Assembly: GCA_043769985.1 (NCBI GenBank)
Contig: JAYVIV010000282.1
Coordinates: 1-6,811, forward strand
Source of the DNA: Arcicella sp043769985
GTDB lineage: Bacteria; Bacteroidota; Bacteroidia; Cytophagales; Spirosomataceae
DNA length: 6,811 nucleotides
Reading direction: 5' to 3'
This document shows, piece after piece, positions 1 to 6,111 of the stretch. The notes below the pieces were generated by a model. That model saw nothing but the letters and a program-made list of their open reading frames with translations, did no database searches and was not told where the DNA came from. The stretch's first letter is position 1. Each line of letters opens with the position of its first letter. Position numbers and translations under genes: made by a program.

Positions 1-1
1 A

Positions 2-1111
2 AAATTTTATGGAAGAGCATCTTATTACGCCGACAAATTTCATGGTCGCTCAACTTCGAGTGGAGAAATATATGACCGTGCTGAGTACACGGCTGCCCAC
101 CGTAACCTCCCTTTCAACACCATCGTCGAGGTCGTGAACACCACAAACAATCGAATTGCAGTGGTAAAAATCAACGATAGAGGTCCTTTTGCTTATAATC
201 GGATGCTTGATTTGTCCTTCGCCGCCGCCAAAGATTTGGAACTTTTAGGTCCAGGAGAGGCAGAGATAGAAATGAAAATTATTTCTATGGATAAATCAGA
301 ATATACCATTTCCAGTTTTTATGCTGGAGCAAAAGGGGAATTTAATCGTGAATTCAATCAGTACGAACCCGTGAACATCAGCGGCAAAAATGCAGCTAAG
401 GTAGCTTTAGACACTACTTTTTTGAACTATAATCCTACCGCCAAAAGTCTCCAACCCAAACCTGTCATAGAATCTTTTGTGATGGCAGATAGTCTCCGAA
501 GACAACAAGCAGAAGGTGACAAAATGGGGTTTAGGCAACATAAATATATCCGAGTAATTAAGGATGGCGATGGTCACTATCGTCTTGATTCTTCTATAGT
601 TACTCCTCCTACTCCTCAAGAAGTATATTCAGTTGCTCCTCAAAATCATACGTATAATTCATTCGTATCTCACCCTCAGATTATAAAAGATCAATCTCAA
701 AAACCCATTGGTGAAACAAAGGTGAATGATACGAAAGTGGTTATGAAATCGGTTGCAACGGAAGCATACGAAGGTAATCAAGTAAGTGGTTTTCGTCAGC
801 ATCATTATGTGAGGGTCTATACAGATAATGAAGGAAGAATCAGAATGGACACTACAAAAACATCTCCCTTGCAATTGGCAAAAAATACTGAAGAGCAAGT
901 TAATAAATCAGAAGTTAAACCACAAGTATTTAATACTAATCTAACAAATTCCCCGAAACCAACAACGCCTTCAAATTTGCCAAAAATGGACACAAATAAG
1001 TCAAGGGAAATCTATAAAGATGGTTTTAGACAACACGCTTACATCAAAGTTTATAAAGATAAAGATGGTAAAACGAAACTTGATACTACCAGTTTTGAAA
1101 GACCCAAATAA
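2..1111 (+). CDS. rlpA: RlpA-like septal lytic transglycosylase, 5' end missing, with C-terminal triple repeat
   Basis: The reading frame is open from base 2, so the gene starts left of the window; the GTG at 134 lies inside the conserved domain and is not the start. The first ~90 visible residues form an RlpA double-psi beta-barrel: G-x-ASYYA, FHGR, TSSGE, then AAHRNLPF and INDRGPF. His33 and Asp59 (window numbering) match the catalytic pair of characterised RlpA (H131 and D157 in Pseudomonas aeruginosa), with the same spacing of 26. RlpA proteins cleave glycan strands lacking stem peptides in the periplasm, usually at the septum. Here I see no C-terminal SPOR domain. After the barrel comes ~270 residues of N/Q/T/P/K-rich linker carrying three copies of a 23-residue repeat. 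Signal peptide and any lipobox would be outside the window. Catalytic family is confident; actual transglycosylase activity and septal targeting are inferred. Confidence 0.9.
   Translation, partial: KFYGRASYYADKFHGRSTSSGEIYDRAEYTAAHRNLPFNTIVEVVNTTNNRIAVVKINDRGPFAYNRMLDLSFAAAKDLELLGPGEAEIEMKIISMDKSEYTISSFYAGAKGEFNREFNQYEPVNISGKNAAKVALDTTFLNYNPTAKSLQPKPVIESFVMADSLRRQQAEGDKMGFRQHKYIRVIKDGDGHYRLDSSIVTPPTPQEVYSVAPQNHTYNSFVSHPQIIKDQSQKPIGETKVNDTKVVMKSVATEAYEGNQVSGFRQHHYVRVYTDNEGRIRMDTTKTSPLQLAKNTEEQVNKSEVKPQVFNTNLTNSPKPTTPSNLPKMDTNKSREIYKDGFRQHAYIKVYKDKDGKTKLDTTSFERPK
527..1090 (+). repeat. Three copies of a 23-residue repeat in the RlpA-like protein
   Basis: The copies lie at 527-595, 788-856 and 1022-1090, inside the RlpA-like gene. 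The shared pattern begins GFRQHxY[IV][RK]V, continues with xxDx[DE]G, and ends [RK][LM]D[ST][ST]. By hand count, pairs share 12-14 of 23 residues. Synonymous codons differ widely among copies (for example the Arg of GFRQH is agg, cgt and aga), so this is an old protein-level repeat rather than a recent DNA duplication. Each copy looks like a short beta-hairpin with a D-x-D/E-G turn. Spacers are about 64 and 55 residues, low complexity, rich in Asn, Thr, Gln, Pro and Lys. An ALDTT segment near base 410 may be a degenerate fourth copy. I do not recognise the repeat family; wall or protein binding is a guess. Confidence 0.8.
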
Positions 1112-1153
1112 TATAGTAGTTGGAGCTGAGTTTTGCTCATTTTTTATCATTTC

Positions 1154-1191
1154 AAAAAGGACTATTTCTTGAAAAGAGATAGTCCTTTTTT
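1154..1191 (+). terminator. Intrinsic terminator after the RlpA-like gene
   Basis: The arm aaaaaggactatttctt (1154-1170) pairs with aagagatagtccttttt (1174-1190) across a 3-base gaa loop, giving 17 pairs with one G-T wobble, and the right arm ends in a run of six T. It sits 43 bases after the RlpA-like stop. A weaker structure lies just before it: gagc (1123-1126) and gctc (1135-1138) followed by tttttt at 1140-1145, which could be an auxiliary terminator. Confidence 0.85.
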
Positions 1192-1200
1192 GTAGATTTG
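1169..1200 (+). promoter_or_regulatory. Possible Bacteroidota-type promoter for the S9 peptidase gene
   Basis: TAGATTTG at 1193-1200 matches the Bacteroidota -7 consensus TAnnTTTG. A TTG at 1169-1171 lies 21 bases upstream, within the range seen for the -33 element, although it overlaps the terminator stem. Transcription would begin near 1205, leaving a leader of roughly 58 A/T-rich bases with no Shine-Dalgarno motif before the ATG at 1264. The motif match is visible; activity is inferred. Confidence 0.4.
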
Positions 1201-1263
1201 TGATAATAGATTTTCAATGCGTTTTCCCACATCAAAGTATCAAACTAAAATCAATCACATAAC

Positions 1264-3402
1264 ATGAAAAAACTTATTCTTTTATTTTGCTTCTTTTCAA
1301 CCATTACTTTTGCTCAAAAAGTCAAAGAAAAAGTCTTGGTTACGGATATGACTAAGCTTCAACAAGTCAGTAATATTTCCATTGCTCCTGATGGCAAACG
1401 AGCTATTTATGCACTTAAAACGAATGAACCTAATGAATCGGACAAATTAGATTTTGACTATCGTTCTCATCTCTGGGTAACTGATTTTCAGACGGTTAAA
1501 CAAATAACACGTGGTTCTGAAAGTGTTAATGGGGCATCTTGGAGTGCTGATAGCAAACAAATTACCTTTATAAGAAGTGTAAAAAAAACTTCTCAAATCT
1601 TCATTATGCCTCTGGATGGTGGTGAAGCATTTCAATTAACCGACTCAAAATATAGTGCTATTAACCCTCAGTGGTCACCCGATGGAACAAAGATTCTTTT
1701 TTCCATCAATGTTACTTTTTCTGAATTAATGAAAGATTCTTTACTTAATCCTTCTAAAAAAACACCTTCTTGGTCTTTTGAAAAAGCGGGATTTAAAAAT
1801 AATGATTTCTTGAAAAATAACAAGAAAGCAAAAGCTAATCCCGATGGAAATTTGGAAGAGATTAGAGCCTATTTAGATAAAGATGTCGAGGATAAAAAAG
1901 CAAAAGTTTTCAGCCGTTTAAATTTTCAGGGAGAATCCACAACCGAACCTGAAATACGTTTCAATTTACTGTTCGTTATTGAAGCAAAAGAAGGGGCAAA
2001 ACCTCTGCAGATTACTAAGAATTTTTGGTCGTTTAATAATGCAGTTTGGTCGGCAGATAGTAAAAAAGTCTATGCTGTCTGCGGCTTGGATTCTTTGCAA
2101 CATCCTGACCGTGAGTTAAATACTGCGATAGTAAGAATGAATTCAGATGGAACTGACCCTCGCCAATTAATGGGTGAAAAAGGTATTTCTTACAACAATC
2201 CTACGCTCTCACCAGATGGTAAGTTGATGGTTTTCACAACTTCGAAAGTTGAATGGTTGGGTTTCAATCAAATTATGATTTCTAATACCGATGGAAGCAA
2301 TAAAACGCCCATTACATTCGACCGTGCGGCTAATAATTTTGAATGGTCAGACGATTCAAAATACGTTTATTTTGCAGCAAATTCAAACGGTGGAATCCCA
2401 ATGTATCGTTTGGATGTTTCAAGCAAAAAAGTAGATAGATTATCAGATTTTGATTCAGGAGTTTCGAGTTTTGATGTAAGTAAAGACCGCATTGTTTACA
2501 GTAAAACTGAGGTAAAAAATCCATCTGAATTGTACTCGGCAGATTTAACCATGAAAAATCCGATGAAATTGAGTTCTCATAATGATAACTACCTAAGCAA
2601 TAAAGCATTAAGTTTTCCAGAAAAGAGAACGTACACTAATTCAAAAGGACAAATGATTGAGTATTGGATAATGAAACCGAGCAATTTTGAGGTGGGTAAG
2701 TCATATCCGCTATTATTAAATATGCACGGAGGACCAACTGCCATGTGGGGACCTGGGGAGTCCTCCATGTGGCATGAATTTCAATATTTTTGCTCACAAG
2801 GTTACGGAATAGTATATGCAAACCCAAGAGGGTCAGGAGGTTATGGAAAAGACTTTCAGTTTTCAAATTATCAAGATTGGGGAAATGGACCCTCCGAAGA
2901 TGTGCTTGCCGCAGCAAGTGATGTTGCCAAAGAATCATGGGTTGATACCTCCAGACAAGTCATTACGGGTGGGTCGTATGCTGGATATTTGACGGCTTGG
3001 ATTGTCTCTCACGATAATCGTTTCAAAGCGGCTTTTGCACAGCGAGGCGTTTATGATTTAACCACTTTCATGGGTGAGGGAAATGCCTGGCGATTAACCC
3101 CCAACTATTTTGGGTATCCGTGGGAAGCAAAATCGAAAGAAATACTTGAAAGAGAATCACCTTATTCATACGTTGATGAAATAAAAACCCCTTTACTCAT
3201 CAAGCACGGTGAAAATGATTTGCGAACCGGAGTTATTCAATCAGAAATGATGTATAAATCTATGAAAATTATGGGAAAAGAAGTTGAGTATGTTCGTATG
3301 CCAGGAGCAACACACGAACTTTCAAGAACAGGAAATGTCCGTCAAAAAATAGATAGAATGTTGAGAATTTATGAGTTTTTTGAGCGGTATATTGGTAAAT
3401 AA
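1264..3402 (+). CDS. Secreted S9 family (prolyl oligopeptidase-type) serine peptidase
   Basis: A complete 712-residue protein. Residues 1-17 are a Sec signal peptide (KK, hydrophobic core, ...TITFA before Gln18) with no lipobox, so the product is probably periplasmic or exported. Residues ~25-440 form a beta-propeller with repeated APDG, WSADS, WSPDG, LSPDG and WSDDS strands (PD40-like repeats). A Lys-rich insertion sits at ~165-215. Residues ~450-712 are the alpha/beta-hydrolase domain: oxyanion segment HGGP at 488-491, nucleophile Ser571 in GGSYAGY, Asp652 in HGENDLR and His684 in GATHEL. This layout fits acylaminoacyl-peptidase/dipeptidyl-peptidase-like S9 enzymes, which trim short peptides. 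The exact specificity (DPP IV, DPP5 or acyl-peptide hydrolase) cannot be set from the sequence. The position after Ser-Tyr is Ala, where many relatives have Gly. The ATG at 1264 is the natural start because the signal peptide begins there. It appears to be a single-gene unit between terminators. Confidence 0.93.
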   Translation: MKKLILLFCFFSTITFAQKVKEKVLVTDMTKLQQVSNISIAPDGKRAIYALKTNEPNESDKLDFDYRSHLWVTDFQTVKQITRGSESVNGASWSADSKQITFIRSVKKTSQIFIMPLDGGEAFQLTDSKYSAINPQWSPDGTKILFSINVTFSELMKDSLLNPSKKTPSWSFEKAGFKNNDFLKNNKKAKANPDGNLEEIRAYLDKDVEDKKAKVFSRLNFQGESTTEPEIRFNLLFVIEAKEGAKPLQITKNFWSFNNAVWSADSKKVYAVCGLDSLQHPDRELNTAIVRMNSDGTDPRQLMGEKGISYNNPTLSPDGKLMVFTTSKVEWLGFNQIMISNTDGSNKTPITFDRAANNFEWSDDSKYVYFAANSNGGIPMYRLDVSSKKVDRLSDFDSGVSSFDVSKDRIVYSKTEVKNPSELYSADLTMKNPMKLSSHNDNYLSNKALSFPEKRTYTNSKGQMIEYWIMKPSNFEVGKSYPLLLNMHGGPTAMWGPGESSMWHEFQYFCSQGYGIVYANPRGSGGYGKDFQFSNYQDWGNGPSEDVLAAASDVAKESWVDTSRQVITGGSYAGYLTAWIVSHDNRFKAAFAQRGVYDLTTFMGEGNAWRLTPNYFGYPWEAKSKEILERESPYSYVDEIKTPLLIKHGENDLRTGVIQSEMMYKSMKIMGKEVEYVRMPGATHELSRTGNVRQKIDRMLRIYEFFERYIGK

Positions 3403-3414
3403 AATCGGCTAAGG

Positions 3415-3447
3415 ACTTCTCGAAAGTGTTTTCTACTTTCGAGAAGT
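3415..3447. terminator. Hairpin terminator shared by convergent genes
   Basis: The perfect 13-base arms acttctcgaaagt (3415-3427) and actttcgagaagt (3435-3447) enclose a 7-base loop. It lies in the 52-base gap between two converging genes. On the + strand it is followed by tgaattttt, an interrupted T tract; on the - strand the following sequence is less T-rich. It most likely ends the peptidase transcript and may also stop transcription from the opposite side. Confidence 0.75.
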
Positions 3448-3454
3448 TGAATTT

Positions 3455-4096
3455 TTACATTATCCTCAAAAGCAATTCCTCATCAATCGAATGTCCGCCC
3501 TCAAAAGTATGTATTTCGATATGAGGAATTACTTTTTGAATATCTTTTTCGTATAGCAGCGTATCAATTTTAACTAAGAATTCATCCTGTTTTCCATAAC
3601 ACAAAATCACTTCCTTATCTGTTAATTTTGTCACATCAATAACGTCTTCTATTCCATTGCCAAAATATCCCGCCCAAAGAATTAATCTATCATATTTTAT
3701 GGTCTCGTTCATACACCAACGAGCAACAGTTGCAGTACCTTGCGAGAATCCCAAAATGTTGATTTTCAATTTATTAATGTCAATTCCTTGCAAAACTGTT
3801 TCATATAAATGATTCAAATAATTGATATAATCTGCTATTTCTGAATCTCTTTCATACTTAGTCATCCAAGTTGCTCCTACCCTTCCAGAGAATTCTTTTA
3901 GATAAAATTTAGATAAAGCCTCGGGAGCAATAATTACCGTTTTCCCATCATCTAAAATTTTAAATTTTTTTATAAAAAACTCAGCTAATTGACCATAGCC
4001 ATGAACGACAAACCAAACATTTTCCGTTTGTTCACTCATTGCTCCAATAGTAACATAGTGGGCAGTTTTTTGAATTGTAATTTGATGTTTTTGCAT
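3455..4096 (-). CDS. Cytoplasmic alpha/beta hydrolase (esterase/phospholipase-like)
   Basis: A 213-residue single-domain alpha/beta hydrolase without signal peptide or membrane segment. The strand-turn FVVHGYGQ at 29-36 supplies the oxyanion region. The nucleophile is Ser118 in GFSQGTA, the acid Asp171 in GKQDEF, and the base His202 in EGGHSID. This order, spacing and length resemble the carboxylesterase/phospholipase and dienelactone-hydrolase-like group; the substrate is unknown. The conserved-looking block GRVGATWMTKYERDSEI at ~71-87 follows the second strand. I kept the ATG at 4096 because the N-terminal residues (QITIQKTAHYVTIG) look like a first beta strand; the internal Met20 would cut it off. 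No Shine-Dalgarno motif is seen. Upstream on the same strand is the PafA-like gene, 205 bases away and separated by a large palindrome. It is convergent with the S9 peptidase gene. Confidence 0.88.
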   Translation of the reverse strand: MQKHQITIQKTAHYVTIGAMSEQTENVWFVVHGYGQLAEFFIKKFKILDDGKTVIIAPEALSKFYLKEFSGRVGATWMTKYERDSEIADYINYLNHLYETVLQGIDINKLKINILGFSQGTATVARWCMNETIKYDRLILWAGYFGNGIEDVIDVTKLTDKEVILCYGKQDEFLVKIDTLLYEKDIQKVIPHIEIHTFEGGHSIDEELLLRIM

Positions 4097-4126
4097 GGCA
4101 ATTCTTTTTACCTAACGATTGTTTGG

Positions 4127-4153
4127 TAAAGGTACTAAGGAACGTGTAAACAA
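4127..4153 (-). promoter_or_regulatory. Weak promoter-like boxes before the alpha/beta hydrolase gene
   Basis: On the - strand TACCTTTA (4134-4127) matches seven of eight positions of TAnnTTTG, and a TTG (4153-4151) lies 16 bases further upstream, slightly short of the usual spacing. Transcription would start near 4120, about two dozen bases before the ATG. The TTG lies inside the adjacent palindrome, so that element may contribute to expression of this gene. Weak support. Confidence 0.25.
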
Positions 4154-4302
4154 TAAGTTATAACGGTTTCTAAGTTTCTTTTGCTGATATTTCGATGTTA
4201 TTTTTCGGTAAATAGCGTTGCTATTCCCCTCAAAATGCCATCGAAATATCAACAAAATAATTCATAACAACCATTACAACTTATTATTTACCCATTCCTA
4301 AC
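4135..4302. repeat. 168-base imperfect palindrome, MITE-like element or RNA hairpin
   Basis: Left arm 4135-4216 and right arm 4220-4302 are reverse complements at about 62 of 83 aligned columns by hand, with one single-base gap, around a 3-base centre (gtt, 4217-4219). The best blocks are tgatatttcgatg (4185-4197) against catcgaaatatca (4240-4252), aatagc/gctatt at the centre, and taaacaataagtt (4146-4158) against its diverged partner near 4278-4290. A TA dinucleotide flanks each end (4133-4134 and 4303-4304), as expected for insertion by IS630/Tc1-mariner-type transposases, although TA is common in such DNA. The element fills nearly the whole gap between two - strand genes, and its right end touches the PafA-like stop codon. 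It has no coding capacity. Alternatives are a structured 3' UTR or an mRNA-stabilising hairpin. Confidence 0.7.
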
Positions 4303-5960
4303 TATTTTTTTACACCAGAAATTACATTTCCTACACTCCCATTCGGTTCTAAGATATTTAAAAAATCCGCCACAGTTGGAGAAATATCTGAAATGTTGGT
4401 TCTGAGGGTTGTTTCGCCAGCTTTTACTTTCCAACCATAAAACAAAAGTGGCACGTGCGTATCGTATCTATACAGCGTTCCGTGGGTTGTGCCTTGTTTT
4501 CTGCCAGTAAACCAACTTGGATTCAAAACAATCATAATGTCCCCACTTCTGCGTGGATTCAGACCATTTTTGACATAACTTAATTGGTAATCTGGTAAAG
4601 TCGAATTGGCTAAATTATGTAAATCCACAACGTCAGAAACTTCGTCTGTTTTCAATAGTGTTTCACGCACAACGGCATGAACCTGTGCGTAAGTCAATTT
4701 TTTTGCCTTCAAAAGTGTATCATTCAAATAAATCTGAGAATTGTCTTCTGCTCGGATAAATTCGCCTTCGCCAAAGGCATTTTTTAGGGCAGCTTTTACT
4801 TCTTTACTCACATTTCCTGCATCCAAAACTCCCGCTGGCATTTTTTGACTTTGGGCAAATCCTGGTACGTCGGCAACACCGTGGTCGGCACTTAGGAAAA
4901 CCAAATAATTGCCCTTGCCGAGATTGTTATCAAGGCTCGTCAAAATCTCTGCAATATCTTTATCCAAACGTAAATAAGTATCTTCTACTTCAATGGAATT
5001 GGGTCCAAAAGCGTGTCCTACGTAATCAGGAGAAGAAAAACTAACCGTTAAAAAGTCCGTTTTAGGGCTTTTACCAAGGTTTTCGTTTTGAATGGCTGCC
5101 AAGGCAAAATCTTTTGTCAAGGTATTTCCAAAAGGCGTTGTTCGGATAACTTCCAATAAATTAACGCCTGATTGTGCCGCTAATTCATGGGGGAAAGTGG
5201 GCGTTTTTTCACCCGATAATTTTGCTTCGTAAGGTTGATTATCTGCCGTACTTTCGGTATATTGTTCAATCGGCAAAAGAGTTTTCCAACCTTCTGTCAT
5301 GTATTTCTGAGGCATTTTCAAGCCGTTGAAATCTTTGACCCATTGTGGCAAATCATTCATATAAAATGTCGAAGTAATCCACGCTCCATTCTTAGAATCA
5401 AACCAATAAGCGGCGTTGGCTGTGTGTCCCGCTGGCAGAATTGAACCTCTATCTTTCAAGGCAATTCCGATGGTTTTTGATTGAAAATTATTGGCAATTC
5501 TCAACTGGTCTGTTATCGTGGAAACCAATAAATTCTTAGGCGACATCAAGCCCGCTTTGCTATCAGAACCAACCGTTCTCACGGAGGAATCTTCTACGCA
5601 ATAAACTACTTTACCCGTTTTTTGATTGAACCATTCATTCCCGATAATGCCGTTAATGGCGGGAATTGACCCTGTGAAAATGGCTGCGTGACCAGCAGCA
5701 GTAACGGTTGGGGCATAATCATAATGGTTATTCCGACAATTGAAACCTTCGTTCATTAGTCGTTTGAAGCCTCCTGACGTATATTTTTCTGAATAACGAT
5801 ACAAGAAATCATAACGCATTTGATCCACTACGATGCCTACTACCAATTTTGGTTTATCTGGAATTGCGGTTTCAAAAGATAATGTTGATTTTTTCTTTTG
5901 GGCTGATAATGAGAATGTTACGAACAGTAATAAAAGAAAGGAACTGAATAATTTAGTCAT
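4302..5960 (-). CDS. pafA: PafA-like secreted alkaline phosphatase
   Basis: A complete 552-residue protein of the alkaline phosphatase superfamily that hydrolyses phosphate monoesters in the periplasm or outside the cell. Residues 1-20 are a Sec signal peptide ending SLSA before Gln21, without lipobox. The active-site residues fit the Elizabethkingia PafA set: Asp46, nucleophile Thr87 in PTVTAAGH, Asn108 in GNEW, Lys169 and Arg171 in KDRGS, Asp312 and His316 in SPDYVGH, Asp359 and His360 in SADHG, and His493 in TTHGT. These correspond to PafA D38, T79, N100, K162, R164, D305, H309, D352, H353 and H486 with a near-constant offset of 7-8. The Lys/Arg pair marks the monoesterase type rather than a nucleotide pyrophosphatase. 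Two zinc ions are expected from family knowledge. The TAG stop lies exactly at the edge of the palindrome downstream. The GDPD-family gene lies 151 bases upstream on the same strand. Confidence 0.93.
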   Translation of the reverse strand: MTKLFSSFLLLLFVTFSLSAQKKKSTLSFETAIPDKPKLVVGIVVDQMRYDFLYRYSEKYTSGGFKRLMNEGFNCRNNHYDYAPTVTAAGHAAIFTGSIPAINGIIGNEWFNQKTGKVVYCVEDSSVRTVGSDSKAGLMSPKNLLVSTITDQLRIANNFQSKTIGIALKDRGSILPAGHTANAAYWFDSKNGAWITSTFYMNDLPQWVKDFNGLKMPQKYMTEGWKTLLPIEQYTESTADNQPYEAKLSGEKTPTFPHELAAQSGVNLLEVIRTTPFGNTLTKDFALAAIQNENLGKSPKTDFLTVSFSSPDYVGHAFGPNSIEVEDTYLRLDKDIAEILTSLDNNLGKGNYLVFLSADHGVADVPGFAQSQKMPAGVLDAGNVSKEVKAALKNAFGEGEFIRAEDNSQIYLNDTLLKAKKLTYAQVHAVVRETLLKTDEVSDVVDLHNLANSTLPDYQLSYVKNGLNPRRSGDIMIVLNPSWFTGRKQGTTHGTLYRYDTHVPLLFYGWKVKAGETTLRTNISDISPTVADFLNILEPNGSVGNVISGVKK

Positions 5961-5980
5961 GATGATGGTTGTTTATGATA

Positions 5981-5988
5981 CAAAGGTA
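5981..5988 (-). promoter_or_regulatory. Candidate Bacteroidota -7 box for the pafA-like gene
   Basis: On the - strand the sequence TACCTTTG matches TAnnTTTG exactly and lies 20 bases before the ATG at 5960, giving a short leader of about 14-17 bases. No clear TTG sits at the usual -33 distance. I see no recognisable Pho-box-like repeats in the gap 5961-6111, so phosphate regulation is not evident. Confidence 0.4.
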
Positions 5989-6049
5989 AGCAAAACCTTA
6001 AAACTATGATTGAGGTTGTGTTACCATTTTATAATCAATTACTACAATT

Positions 6050-6077
6050 AAAAAACACCAGAAATATCCTGATGTTT
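6050..6077 (-). terminator. Intrinsic terminator after the GDPD-family gene
   Basis: Read on the - strand, aaacatcagga (6077-6067) pairs with ttctggtgttt (6063-6053) over a 3-base tat loop, giving 11 pairs of which two are G-T wobbles, and the right arm runs into six T. It begins 35 bases after the phosphodiesterase stop and ends before the pafA-like promoter box, which suggests that the two genes are largely separate transcription units. Confidence 0.7.
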
Positions 6078-6111
6078 CTAATTATACTCAATTATTTATC
6101 TTAATCTGTCA

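Noticed and set aside
542..1081. Calcium-binding EF-hand or dockerin repeats in the RlpA-like protein, suggested by DxDG segments
   Set aside because: The loop lacks the full DxDxDG-x-x-x-x-[DE] ligand set and helices; the pattern fits a beta-turn better.
134..1111. GTG at 134 as the start of a 325-residue gene
   Set aside because: The frame is open back to base 2, and the upstream codons encode conserved RlpA motifs (ASYYA, FHGR, AAHRNLPF) needed for the fold and catalysis.
2330..2938. Open frames on the - strand inside the S9 peptidase gene
   Set aside because: They lie opposite a clearly conserved gene, encode no recognisable domain and have compositions expected of antisense shadows. 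The same holds for those opposite the RlpA-like gene (407-898) and at 1447-1635.
3455..4039. Internal Met20 as the start of the alpha/beta hydrolase
   Set aside because: It would remove the probable first beta strand, and no better leader sequence precedes it.
5235..5444. Open frame on the + strand inside the pafA-like gene, and similar ones at 6194-6394 and 6388-6684 opposite the GDPD gene
   Set aside because: No motif, promoter or leader supports them, and the opposite strand carries conserved enzymes with full motif sets.
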